From Diogma glabrata (taxonomy: Eukaryota; Arthropoda; Insecta; Diptera; Cylindrotomidae): a DNA stretch of 64,000 nt. The notes under the pieces were generated by a model. It had not been told where the DNA came from. It ran no database searches and saw only the letters and a program-made list of their open reading frames with translations. The position numbers and the translations under genes are program-made. Location: the NCBI GenBank assembly GCA_963693315.1, contig OY856187.1, positions 78,127,394-78,191,393 of the forward strand, in the 5' to 3' direction. Of this stretch, positions 1-11,166 are shown one piece after another (position 1 is the first letter of the stretch; the number at the start of each line of letters is the position of its first letter).

Positions 1-75
1 ACCTAGATCTTAAAAGATATCTACATATTGTTGTAACAGATATTGTTATTCCTGTCACACAACACTGTTTAATAA
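1..75 (+). mobile_element. 3' tail of a non-LTR retrotransposon (family N2)
   Basis: The first 75 bases match the 3' ends of other family N2 copies in this window (39960-40040 plus strand; 62290-62400 minus strand). Shared landmarks are a CTTAAAAG block, a TGTTGTGACACATATT-like block and ACACAACACT before an A-rich tail. Only the 3' end is inside the window; the body would lie to the left. Seen by eye as a three-way similarity, not by a database match. Confidence 0.6.
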
Positions 76-2743
76 AAAAAATTATTAAAGGACGCTAGAA
101 ATAATGATTAACATGTTACAACTTCTTACTGAATCAGCATTGCATTGTAACATTATACTACAGCAATCGTATCACAACAAATTCAACAGTTTCCTTTTCT
201 ACAATTTTGCTGATGTCATAATTCATGACCTTAAAAACAACAGAATCTGTTAAACTTCTGAGAGTCAAAGTGAAATGAATACAAATGACGTTGAAACTTA
301 GGTAATAACCCTCTGTGTGGCTTAACAATTAAATGATCTTTGTTTTAACCGTTCTTGTAACAATAATTGAATTCTCTTAGAAGTTCCATGTGCATTATCA
401 AAATAAAAACGATCCTTTCTTCAGTTTTTTCTTCCTATTAAATTCTGATATTGATAGAAAAGTTCTACTTCTGATAGAGTTTCTGAATATGTATGACGAC
501 GCATCAGTTCTTAAAAAGTACAGCGCTGATAAAACACATTTTTTCAAAATGTGAGATAATTTCTTAATTGAAACTATAACATCCTTTTTTAAGGTTTTTA
601 TCTATTCAAAATTTACAATAAAAATTTAAAATGCAAACATTGTATTTCTTTCGCAACAAAGTGCGTTTTGTTTCTGTAACAAGTTGCTGTAAGGCAAGCA
701 AGCGTTTGGGTGTCAGCAAAAGTTTTTCGAAAGGTTTTGATTTTTTAAAAGTTACTCTCAAAATGAAATCCTTTAGATATCGTGATTCGTGATGGAAAAT
801 TTCTATAGGTTTAAGTATATAAGCAAAGCAATAATCTTAAGCTAAAACAGAAATATAAAGTTTAAATGAATTAAAATGAGATATTATGTCACATATTTCA
901 AAAAATTTGATTACCTATAAAATTGTTACCTATATATTACACTCAAAAATATTTGTTTTGTAAAATTTAACATACACCTGCTGTTGAATTTATTTACAGG
1001 ACGGTTGAAGGTTGAATTTAATTGTTTTAACAGACATTTGTTTTCAAGAAATATTTCATAAAACACTTTTCAACAAATGTTAATTTTTTTAACTAACACC
1101 TACAATCTAACTCTTAAAAACACTATAAAAATCTGTAACAAGTGTAAACAATTCTTTATTGAATTGTGACAAGCCGTGAAATATAAATTGGTAAAAACTG
1201 TGTGACACCATTGAAGTATGTTCTATTATAAAGTATCTTAATATAAAATAGCAACATTAGTTTGCTACTATATGTACCTGATATATGATAGCGATTTTCT
1301 ATTAGTCGAATGTAAGAAAAACTGCATTAAGCGTAAGATTTTTGTTTAAAAATTACAATTTTAGCCAAGACCCAAGAAACAAAACATAAACTGCAACTAA
1401 TAAATGATATAACTCTACTATTAGTTGGCAGTGGTTTGATTTATGTAAATCACTTCATTTAGATTCAAAATAACTCTTCATATGAAATATTTTAACTTTT
1501 ATAAATTTCTAATACAATTAATTACAATGAAAAAAAAATTAAGAGTGACCTAATGGACTTAACAAAATGCATGCCAGTTTGTCACCGTTCTAGCTCAGTT
1601 GATAAAGTGCTAACCTTGTAAATACTGGTCGTTAACTAATCATTCTGTATGTACAGTAGCTATTGAGTTAAGTGACATTCAACATGTTGATTTGATTCAT
1701 AAAAAAAAGTTATGAAATACATGACCTTCTATCACAAAAAGTAGAATTAGTTAGAAAATTAAAAAGTTGCAGATTGTGCTATTTCGTTATCCTCTTTTTT
1801 TACTTTTGCAACGAAAATAAGCGGCAAATTTAAAACTAAAATTAAGTGTAGGATGGGAGCAAATACAACGAAATATTTGATTTCAATTTATATGAGGGGA
1901 TAGGATATAGGAGCGTTTTAAAGTGTGCATTAAAAATATATCTTTCGAAATATTTGCATTTTAGCAGTTTAAAATTTATAGGCAATTTTCAAAATGGCCG
2001 CTTTTGTAACTTTCAGGTTTTATATTTCTGTAAATAGGTTCAATGTTTTTCATATTATTTGACCCAAACATTCATTTAAATCGAACAAGAACTTTCCGAT
2101 ATATCGACCACACTATTATTATATTTTTGGTCAATATCTTAAAATAGGGTGAACCATATTTTAAGTTTTAAAATAAGTGTGTTCCATTTACCACTTTTTC
2201 CTTTACTTTTGTACTAAATTTTGTTTTCAAGTTAACGATATCGAAAGGTGGTAAAGCTACATACCAAGCTTACGCCTCCATTCAACACCAGAGTTTTACC
2301 AGTTAAGAGAACAATTTGTAAAATGTTTACCCAAATGTTTATAAAAATTTCAGATATCAGCCCAAATGTCAAATTTATTTTTTTTCGTTATTTTCTTTTG
2401 CATGAATTATAGACAATTTTTAGAAATCTTTCAATGTTTAATTAATTTTAAATTAAAAAAAAATAAAATTTTTAATTTTCTAAAATTTTAACATATACGT
2501 TTTTGTGTTATTTTTGTTCACATTTTTTAGCAATATTAATTTTATAATTTTTTAAAAATATATCTGTATTGTCAAAAAAAAATTTCGGGAAGTTGTACTA
2601 AGACAAAATTTGGGTTGTAGTCTTAGAAAAATAATCTAAGACACCTCACATTATTGGCATTTCATTTTTGGTTCGGGTAGCAAGTTTACCTGAAAGGAAC
2701 GCAGGTATTGACGTATTTGTCTTAACAAACAAGTCAAGTTATT
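76..2743. other. AT-rich non-coding tract
   Basis: I see no convincing exon, RNA gene or inverted-repeat element in this stretch. The longest open frames are short and of random composition. The only local landmark is a tRNA-like A-box near 1590, listed separately. Confidence 0.5.
1580..1640 (+). repeat. tRNA-like (A-box) relic, possibly SINE-derived
   Basis: The string TCTAGCTCAGTTGATAAAG reads like the D-arm/A-box of a tRNA (TRGCNNAGY). It is followed by CTTGTAA, which looks like an anticodon loop, but the anticodon stem does not pair well and no clear B-box follows. A functional tRNA is unlikely; a decayed tRNA or SINE head is the better reading. Confidence 0.25.
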
Positions 2744-2746
2744 TTA

Positions 2747-2864
2747 GGGCCGATTGTATGAATGCGGATTGAAGATAAATCCTCGGATTAATCGTCGTTT
2801 GTATATATACAAACGACGATTAATCCGAGGATTTATCTTCTATCCGCATTCATACAATCGGCCC
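2747..2864. mobile_element. Palindromic Harbinger-type MITE, 118 bp
   Basis: The element is an almost perfect hairpin: the arms begin GGGCCGATTGTATGAATG and meet around a TATATA centre near 2805. It is flanked by TTA on both sides (2744-2746 and 2865-2867), the 3-bp target duplication typical of PIF/Harbinger elements. No coding capacity. A relative with the same ends and a TAA duplication is at 19361-21077. Confidence 0.85.
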
Positions 2865-2889
2865 TTAGTTTTATAAAATTACTTAAGCC

Positions 2890-3172
2890 GTGCATTCACA
2901 TACAACAGAAACCGAAACTGAATTTCATACAAATTTGACAGCAACTGAAACAGAAACCGAATTTAGAAACTGAAACAGAAACTGAAAATCCGTCTGTTTT
3001 GTCTGAAACAGAAACAATTAAAATTTAATTGTTTCTGTTCCAGAACCTGTCACATGACCAGAAACTGTCACATAATATTAATTATTATTTTAAATTTTGA
3101 TAATAAAGTTTTGAATTTTGTTTTTTTTTCAGTTTCAGTTTCGGTTTCTGTTTCTGTTGTATGTGAATGCAC
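2890..3172. mobile_element. Inverted-repeat element with GAAAC-rich end arrays
   Basis: The ends are GTGCATTCACATACAACAG on the left and its reverse complement on the right. Directly inside both ends are arrays of a degenerate GAAACTGAAAC motif, in opposite orientations. It is about 283 bp and non-coding, and starts 25 bp after the Harbinger MITE. I could not define a clear target duplication, so the superfamily is open. Confidence 0.7.
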
Positions 3173-3225
3173 TTTAGTGTTCCACAAGAAAAAAACCAAG
3201 AGTTATTATTAAATATATGTTTGCT

Positions 3226-3440
3226 AAGATGTTTTAACAAACGTGTTCGTTATTTTAAAGAACCAGTTTGTTGTTTGTGTTGATTAATTTCTCAAAAGTA
3301 ATATATGTAAACTATCTGTGAATTATTGTTTAAAGAAATTCAACTGACATCAGTTGTTGAATTTAACGGATTAGTTTTAGGATCAAAACTAACAAAATCG
3401 TTTGTTGAATTACCATAGATTTTTATTAATTTTACAAAAA
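3226..3440. repeat. Dispersed repeat R1, copy 1
   Basis: This stretch resembles 8286-8515 in the same orientation. Shared blocks are TTAACAAACRTGTTCGTTATTTTAA, CTGACATCA followed by a TTGTTGAATTYAACG block, AGGATCAAAA, and a TGTTGAAT block near the end. The similarity is clear but gapped. The repeat class is unknown. Confidence 0.55.
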
Positions 3441-3732
3441 TTCTTTTTTGAGTATACATGCGTTATTCCAATCAGACATCACTTTGAAATTAAATAATAA
3501 ATTGCGAACGGATTTTATCACAGTTTCGTAAATATTTACATGACAATTAGGCAAAATTTAAAGAGAATTGGCAGAATTTGATTGTTAACAAAGCAGTTTA
3601 ACAATAAAATGAGTCTTGAAAACTAACACTAACAAAATAGTTCTATTACCACAATCTACTTTTTAAATCAGAATTTAAATTTTGTGCTGAGAGCTATCAA
3701 TTTCATATTACATAAGAATAAATAGGATATTT

Positions 3733-3837
3733 TCAAACAATTTCGTTAACGCTTATAAACCTATCACCAACTCTTGGAGGAGTAACATTGAGGTTTTCGG
3801 CAGCACGGAATAATGTTTTTCCGTCATAAACGATCAT
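3733..3837 (-). CDS. Possible short first coding exon of an unidentified gene
   Basis: Reading the minus strand from the ATG at 3837 gives 34 codons to a TGA at 3733, starting MIVYDGKTLFRAAENLNV and continuing with TPPRVGDR. It is richer in G+C than the surrounding DNA and uses varied codons (GTT, TAC/TAT, GCC, CTC), unlike AT-rich background, which is why it stands out. No good splice donor is visible (TAG|GTTTAT is weak), and no partner exon was found to the left. I do not recognise the protein. It could be a first exon, an upstream ORF, or chance. Confidence 0.3.
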   Translation of the reverse strand: MIVYDGKTLFRAAENLNVTPPRVGDRFISVNEIV

Positions 3838-6800
3838 ATTTATACAAATTTTTGAATCAATCACAATTAAAAAATTAAATAGTATAACTCAAGAGAATCA
3901 TAAAAAATAGCAACGATAGAATTAAACCCCTCAAAAAAATTTTAACATTACCCACGAAAAGCTTTACAATTAATGTTTTTTTCACTTCACCCACTGAACA
4001 ACAAAAAAACACAAATTACAACAGACTTTACGTCTCTCCACTCTTTAAATACCTCTACAGAAGAAACCAATCTATTTTCCTTTTGTTCTTAACATAATTT
4101 TGAAAACAAAATACCCACGCCTTTGTCGTTTTAACAACACTAATGAACAAAACATTTCAATCTATTTCAATATTTACATGAAATCAACTGTCGGCATCGT
4201 ATGACCAACAAATGAACATATTTAGTTACACAAGAAAATAGAAATAACAATAATTTAATTTAAATTTTATGATGATGATGACCTAAAATTTGTCGAAAGA
4301 TGTTGATGTAAAAAGAATTTATATATATAAGAATTAAATTACCCGTGTACGTTTGTTGACAAAGTTATTCAACTAAAAGAATTCCGTTCCTCTAGTACAA
4401 TACAAATTTTAATTTAATTTAAATTAATTCATCCTTGCGGAAAAAAATCCATCAATTTTTGGTTTTGTTTTATATTTTTCAACTTATTTTTCACTGTATT
4501 ACACAATTTAACCTTTTTTTAACATACACACAAAAGATGTATTTTTTGACACAATAACAATTTTCACTTAAATCACATTTTCAATTATATAAAAAATTAA
4601 TTAATTTTTCACAACGTGAAAACATTATAAATTATCCACATCGAAATCTAAGAATAACAACAATAACAATTAACCACAACAAAACACAACACAAAATAAT
4701 GACATAAAAACTAAATTTGAATTAAGATAAAAAAAAAACAAATATTATTTATTTATGCTCCGTACGAAAAGCAACAACATGAATTAACTTTTCTTTTTTG
4801 TTAAAAAAATTCTGTTTTTCTTTTCTTTAAGAAAAAAAACACCGTTCACCGGGAAATCTAATGAGTAACTGAATGTGATGAAAAACGAATTTAAATGAAA
4901 TGAAAAACCGAATACAATCATTTTGTTTTTCATGATGTTATAGTATCTTCCTTTCTTCATGTTTTTGTTTTGAGATGAAATTTGGGGAATGAAAATCAAG
5001 GTAGTGATTTTTCAGAAACATATTGATAGAAAGAAAACATGAGGAAAATTTGGAGAGTTTTTCTGTTTTTACCGAAATCGGAAATATGTTTCTTGATTAT
5101 TTCAATGATTGCTGGGACACATAATGTTAAACTTTGGTTTTTAATTTTTTTTTTATTTTGTCAAAAGCTTTTAGTCCTTGTGTAATCGTTTCTCAAAATT
5201 CATTATCCAAAATTTCCAAACTTTTGTTTTATGTATATTAACTCATTTTATTTTTTTTTGTTGGAAAATAAAAGTTGTCAAAAAATTGTTTTACAATGGT
5301 AGAACGATATTTTACGACATCTTATTAAAATAATTAATGTAATCTATACCGAGACGAGAAAAAAGAAGTTTCTATTTTTCATTTTTCACAATAAGTTACA
5401 CAAAAACGTATGTAGGTAGGAAGGGTAATCATCTTGCTTATAATTTCTAAAGAACAAAATAATTATGTTGATTTTTTTGGTAAAAAGACAAATTTAAGAA
5501 ACGAAAGCAAAACATTAGGAGAGTGTGGGGAAAAGAAGAAAACAGTTGTTATTTTCAATGATAAAATTTTTTTTGTTTTTCTTTTTTATCTTTCTGCGAA
5601 GAAAATTAAATTATTTTGCAAGGATATTTTTTTTGTTTTTGATTAATATTTTTGTGTTACATTTTGTTGTCTGAAAAGGTAAGAGGAAAATTTTACATAA
5701 AAGTTTTGTGTAAGATTTTCGGTCGTTATGTTTATGTTCTAATGAACGCAAAGAAATATTCACTATGTGGGAAGGTGATAAAATATAAATAAAAGGGTTG
5801 TATGTTTCATATGTAGGTAGCGTTAAAATTATTATTAATTCTATTTTTACTACTTGCGTTTTTTACGATAAGAAAGAGTTGAATAATATTGTTTGGATTT
5901 GAACAGAATTTTTTTTAGAGCAGAACATTAAAATAATTCATTCTAATTTCATTTTACTGTTTAACTGTTTTTGGTTTTAATTAATACTTCAATACTGATT
6001 CCTATTTTTTTTAATTTATAGTAAAAATATGAAATTATTTTCATTCATAATCATTCTTGGCTAGTGACTGCTTAGGTTGAAGGCTTTGAAGGACTTAAGT
6101 TAAGTTAGATTAATCACCTACTGGTGAACGTAGACACAAAGCGGTCACTAAAAATACAAAATCGTGCGAAAAGATGCTCAGTCTACTCTTGTTTTCCAAT
6201 GGGTTAGTATAGGGTGAAAACACCGATAAGTGGTTTAATACCGCACTGGTTCATTTAACTCACTTTATTTAACATTAGGCCCAGTTAAAATCTGATCTGC
6301 CTAATAATCACATTTTATGATGCACAATTTGACCACCTGTCATTCGAGTACTTATTTGTTTATATCTAAAAGTATTCCAAGTCGAGTTTCCAAATCTACC
6401 ATACAACTTTAAAACTTCCTATAATACGAAATGTCCTGGCATCCATATGACATGGATGTTGAATTGATTAGTAGTCTCGTTAAGAGATAATGCAAAAGTT
6501 GTTAGGTTTGATTTTAGAACAGTCCGGCTATCCATAAGATGTCAATAGTCTGTGGCAATATTAGATGATACTGCAACCATATTATTGTTTTCTTTAAAGT
6601 AGTAAGTTTTGTCTGAAATATATTGAAGTGATCGTACAAGCTAAAAGATAGCTTTAAATAGGGTGTTTGCAAAAAAGCTTCTCCTTTCTATTAATTTCAA
6701 TCCATTCATTTAAAATTAACATCGCTTATATTAACAAATGTTTTACTTGCCCAGTTCTCTGTAGAATGAATTACAACTGATTTCTGAATAGCATATAGTT

Positions 6801-7398
6801 AGTTGAGAATTGAGAAAAAGAGAATTGTCTTAGTACTTACTAAATAATTTATTCTAGCTCAAAAACAATTCTAGCGATGGCCTTTTTGGCTAAGATATCA
6901 ATAAGTGCAAGATAAAAGATAATTTCAAGAAATGAAGTGGATGTCCTCCTCAAGGCCCTTCTAAAAATCCATCAAATATTTTTGGTTGAATATATACTTT
7001 ACCCTTCAGTGTACCTCTACTTAATAATTTACGGGTTCCATGTTCGCGAAAGGCAACCCTGTTAACCGTAGGATTGGTAATATGGGCTCCACGCCTAAAC
7101 CAAAAAAAAAGTAAAATAAAAATTAAAAAAAACGTGTTATTAAACAATACATCAATTCAACCACCGCGTAGCTTCTCCACATAAAAAATCTCCACACCAT
7201 TAAGAATTTTTTATGTATTTCAGTGTATCCAAACCGGTTTTCAAAAATTTGCACTATCCATGCGAAGGTGTCAATAACCTCGTCTGTATTCAACCAGTAG
7301 TTGACTCCAAATTTTTCAGAATATTAAATAATGTGTAAAAATCCTTAGGCCTTTGGGATTACGCTAAAAGTGCAGGAATACATGCTGAAAAGTGTAAC
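3838..7398. other. AT-rich non-coding tract
   Basis: No exon with convincing splice sites, RNA gene or inverted-repeat element was seen here. The longest open frames (about 60-70 codons, for example near 4800-5000 and 5430-5650) are Lys/Phe/Asn-rich products of base composition. Confidence 0.5.
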
Positions 7399-7655
7399 TT
7401 AGAGTATTCAATACAAGACATCCCACCTCCTGAGGTGCGAATGAAGCGCGACCATCGGTTGGAAAGCCGATATAAGCCAACTGTGCTGTCTGCTTGCCTC
7501 CAAGCTTGTCGACGGTATATCTGCATCACTGTAATTTGTAAATAACGATTTACCGAAATTGATTATTGAACGTCATCAGTTTCATCATCATTTTCCCACA
7601 CCTAAACTGATTGTCGAGCTCAGAATGCTGTAAAATCATAGCATTTGATTTTAAA
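7399..7655. repeat. Dispersed repeat R2, copy 1
   Basis: A block of about 250 bp that recurs in the same orientation at 8876-9151. Shared landmarks are AATACAAGACATCCCAC, GCGAATGAAGCGCGA, TATATCTGCATCACTGTAAT and ACGATTTACC followed by AAATTGAT. It is more G+C-rich than its surroundings. No target duplication or terminal repeat was found, so the class is unknown. Confidence 0.7.
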
Positions 7656-8285
7656 CGCAGTGGTGCTTTCCCACCATAAGTTTTAAAATTACACATTCTT
7701 CTGTCTTTTTGGTTTAAAAAACTTGATACAACTCAAAACTGCTCTTCAAGATATCTCCCAGTCAGGGTATATAGCTAGTGGTTTAATTTGCAGGAATGGT
7801 CTTGTTCCCACAGACTTTGACAAATTAAACTTTTTTTCTACTACAAAGTTTTTCCTTCTATATAAACGATTTGGTCTGTGGAATCTTGCCCATTTATTAA
7901 CAAACATGTTTGTTATATAATTTTAACTACCTTTACAAGCAGTTCGTTGATTTTTGTTTGTTGAATAAAATAGCCAAAAACCAAAAATATGAAACATAAA
8001 TATGAAAATCTTCGAGTAGTAATTGGGCTTGAAATTTATAGTGAACAGTACAGTAAAAGTAAAATTTTGTGAAATAAAAAACATAGTTTTAAGAAAAGTC
8101 GACAGGAAAGGAAAGTCGACAGTTTTGTTTTAAAGATGTCTATATAAAGGCAAATTTTGTTTCAATAAATTTTAATTAAAATCATTATAGAAAAAATTAA
8201 AAAAATCATTATAGAACTAATTATAACTAACTAATATAGTTTTGGAAATATTTGATAAAATCAATAAAATAAAATGTCAAAATTT
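7656..8285. other. Non-coding tract between dispersed repeats
   Basis: Nothing recognisable. Short open frames here have no visible domain and no splice context. Confidence 0.45.
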
Positions 8286-8515
8286 AACAAACATGTTCGT
8301 TATTTTAACAGTCCGGTTGTGGTTTTGTTCGTAATAATTAACAAACATGTCTGTAAAATTTACAAACTTTGCTAAAAATTGTTGGTAAAATAAATTCACC
8401 TGACATCAATTTGTTGTATTCAACGAACAATTTGTAGGATCAAAAGTAACAGAAATGTATGTTGAATCGAATGACATTTCTGTAAAATTAACGAGCGTTT
8501 TTTATCGAGTGATAG
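8286..8515. repeat. Dispersed repeat R1, copy 2
   Basis: Same orientation and same landmark order as 3226-3440: an AACAAACATGTTCGTTATTTTA block, CTGACATCA, TTGTTG..TTCAACGAA, AGGATCAAAA and a final TGTAAAATTAACGAGCG. It contains an extra internal AACAAACATGT repeat, suggesting internal duplication. Confidence 0.55.
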
Positions 8516-8875
8516 CTTTCGGGTTTAATTTTTAACAGTCCGTCACAACAGTTGTTCTCTCTGCAGTCTTAAAGAGATTTTTACATTCCTGACGAAAAAG
8601 CTAGACTATCATTATGGACGTGGTATACGTTAAAACTTCTAAGGGACATAACCTTCCATTGGCTTCATTAAAAAAGGTAGATCACTATTTCGACACTTGG
8701 GCTGATTCAAGAGTTTTTTGGGACCCTTTGTAGTCCAAAACTGCTGGCAGATTTTTATGTCTTGAAATTATTTTGTTTCTCATATGACAGATAGACTCAC
8801 CTTACGCTTTAGTGGTTTCACCGATATTTTGATGTGAATTTCCATCACCTCCGAGAATAATTCCAAGTTTCTGAC

Positions 8876-9151
8876 TTAGAGTATCCAATACAAGACATCC
8901 CACATCCTGAGGCGCGAATGAAGCGCGATCTTATGATTGGAAAACCGATATGAGCCAACTGTGCTGGAAGTTCGCCCCAAGTTTGCCGACGATATATCTG
9001 CATCACTGTAATTTTTAAATAACGATTTACCAAAATTGATCATTGCTGTCATCAGTTGCATCATTAACTAACTTTGAAGTTATTTTCCCAGACCTAAACT
9101 GACTGTCGGGTTCCTAAAGCTAAAAAAAATAGCATTTGATTTTCAATGCAA
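8876..9151. repeat. Dispersed repeat R2, copy 2
   Basis: Second copy of the repeat at 7399-7655. It differs by scattered substitutions and a short insertion (near 9065-9085, CTTTGAAGTTATTTTCCCA). Open frames of about 62 codons on the minus strand fall in this copy but are broken in the other, so I do not call a gene. Confidence 0.7.
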
Positions 9152-9548
9152 AACAACCCAATAAAGATTCCACTAACGCCAACTTCCAGTAACTCAGAAG
9201 AACGAGTTGCAATAACTCTCGCGGTAAAACTTGTTCTCTTCTAGACCTCTAGCTAGACCTTATTCTAACCCAAAACATATATCGAAATTATAAACGACCA
9301 TTCTTTCAATCATTTGTCTAATACTGGAACTGGGCTTCTAGACTACCTCGTTCCTAAATTTGGTATCCAATAATATTTAATCAGACTATACCAGTTTGGT
9401 ATTGGAACTCGCTTCTTGGTCATATTTTCCACGGAAATGTTGTTCGTTTGAGTCCGTATCATAACATCGAAAAATCAAATCGTCGAATCACCAGAAATCA
9501 CAAAACCGAAAGTTCATACCACCGAATTTCAATCATCGAAAGTTCATT

Positions 9549-9589
9549 ACGTCGAAAAGTCATAGCATCGAAAGATCATATCACCGAAA
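9549..9589. repeat. Left target-site duplication of the retrotransposon
   Basis: These 41 bases recur at 14353-14393 with two mismatches. The sequence is part of the end array of the surrounding fold-back element, and the right arm of that element (about 16600-16690, inverted) shows the uninterrupted version. The duplication therefore marks the insertion point. Confidence 0.75.
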
Positions 9590-9629
9590 GTTTATTTTAT
9601 TTTTATTTTATTTATATTTATTCAAAAAT

Positions 9630-11153
9630 TCAGTTAATTTGAAAACAAAGTGGATTTCTTATATTGTAGTGAGTATTTTCACGGTACTTAATGCAATCAA
9701 TAATTACACAGTCGACTTTCAGATTAATTATCTTATATAATAAAACTTCACCCGCGATTTGTCGTCTAGAATCCAAAGTTGTGAGTTTATATCGTTTAAG
9801 TCTTTCATGGTACGGTTCCTCTATGATTTTTAATTTGTAATTAAGAAAACGAGTAAATTTACGTTGCACACGTTCAAGCTTAGTTTTATTAAAATCATAA
9901 AATGGATTCCATATAACAGATAGATATTCTAAGATACTACGAATGCTGCTATTATAGACAGAAAGAAACGAACCACTTTGCTTAAAGTCAGCTCCAATTC
10001 TCACTAAAAACCCTAGTAGCTTATAAGCACGATTTACAATACTATGAATGTGGAGATTGAATGAGAATTTGTTATCAACTAAAACCCCGAGGTCAGACAC
10101 ATGATCTTTAATTTCAAGTGTTGAATTAGATATATTGTACAAAAAACCACAATGATATAGCCTAGGTTTAATTTTATTGCAATAACACTTCGCGACATTG
10201 AGATATAAGTTATTTTTGAAGCACCATTGATTTAGGTTATCAAGATCTTTTTGCAATGCAATACAGTCGTTTAACGATTTAATGGATTTATAAATCTTGA
10301 GATCATCAGCAAATAGCAGCGCTTCACAACAAAGTATTTCCATAATATCGTTTATAAAAATTATAAAAAGTAACGGACCCAAAATTGAACCCTGTGGAAC
10401 ACCGGAGGTAGGATAAAAGGGTGTAGATTTACAAATGCCAATTTGTACAAAATGATGTCTGTTACGTAAATAAGACTCAAACCACTTCACAGTTGCTTGT
10501 GACAGTCCGAATTTTTTTAATTTAGATAATAAAATTGAATGAACGACTTTATCGAAGGCTTTTTTAAAATCGGTGTAAACCACATCAACCCCCCAATTAG
10601 AATCTAGTGAATTAAAAACATATTCTGAAAATACAAGCAAATTTGTTAACGTAGATCTTTTTTTATAGAAACCATGCTGTTTATTCGAGATCAGATGTTT
10701 AATGATATCGAATACTTTCATATGCATAATACGTTCAAAAATTTTAGCACAGTAATTTAAAATAGAAATTGGTCTGTAATTCTGCACATCTGTGGAATCG
10801 CCTGATTTAAATATCGGGATAACTTTTGCCACTTTCCATAATTCAGGAAATGTGGACTCAATTAATGAACGATTCATTATTGTACATAGTGGTTTGCAAA
10901 TACTCTTCGCTACATTTTTATAGAAGACAGGTGGTAGGGAGTCAGGACCGCAACCTTTATTAGGATCGATATTAGTTAAATTTAATAATAATTCATCTTC
11001 TGTTATAAGAAATTGAGCAGATTGATTAGGTGAAATTGAGGATATGTTTGTACTGGAAGATTGGTTAAAATTATTATAGACGGATCCAAAATAATTCGCG
11101 AATAAATCGCAAATTCCTTGAGCCGAATTTTGGGTAGAATTGTTGAAATGCAT
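9630..11153 (-). CDS. Retrotransposon N1 ORF2, reverse transcriptase part
   Basis: This 507-codon frame is the reverse-transcriptase half of ORF2, which copies element RNA into DNA at the nicked target. Recognisable blocks in order are GPDSLPPVFYKN (about residue 68), NYRPISILN, QHGF, the first catalytic aspartate in YTDFKKAFDK, GVPQGSILGPLLF, the catalytic pair in LLFADDLKIY and the DLGVLVDNKFSF block, followed by a basic thumb region. All catalytic residues are present. The first Met is not a true start: the frame continues upstream in line with the endonuclease once the one-base frame change at 11173-11181 is allowed for. The stop is followed within 40 bp by the A-rich tail. Confidence 0.92.
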   Translation of the reverse strand: MHFNNSTQNSAQGICDLFANYFGSVYNNFNQSSSTNISSISPNQSAQFLITEDELLLNLTNIDPNKGCGPDSLPPVFYKNVAKSICKPLCTIMNRSLIESTFPELWKVAKVIPIFKSGDSTDVQNYRPISILNYCAKIFERIMHMKVFDIIKHLISNKQHGFYKKRSTLTNLLVFSEYVFNSLDSNWGVDVVYTDFKKAFDKVVHSILLSKLKKFGLSQATVKWFESYLRNRHHFVQIGICKSTPFYPTSGVPQGSILGPLLFIIFINDIMEILCCEALLFADDLKIYKSIKSLNDCIALQKDLDNLNQWCFKNNLYLNVAKCYCNKIKPRLYHCGFLYNISNSTLEIKDHVSDLGVLVDNKFSFNLHIHSIVNRAYKLLGFLVRIGADFKQSGSFLSVYNSSIRSILEYLSVIWNPFYDFNKTKLERVQRKFTRFLNYKLKIIEEPYHERLKRYKLTTLDSRRQIAGEVLLYKIINLKVDCVIIDCIKYRENTHYNIRNPLCFQIN

Positions 11154-11166
11154 AGAAGCAGGTAAA

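Noticed and set aside
1580..1640. Functional tRNA gene
   Set aside because: A-box and a CTTGTAA loop are present, but the acceptor, anticodon and T stems do not pair.
9448..9642. 64-codon plus-strand open frame rich in Ser, His and Arg
   Set aside because: It is a translation of the ATCGAAAATCAT end array.
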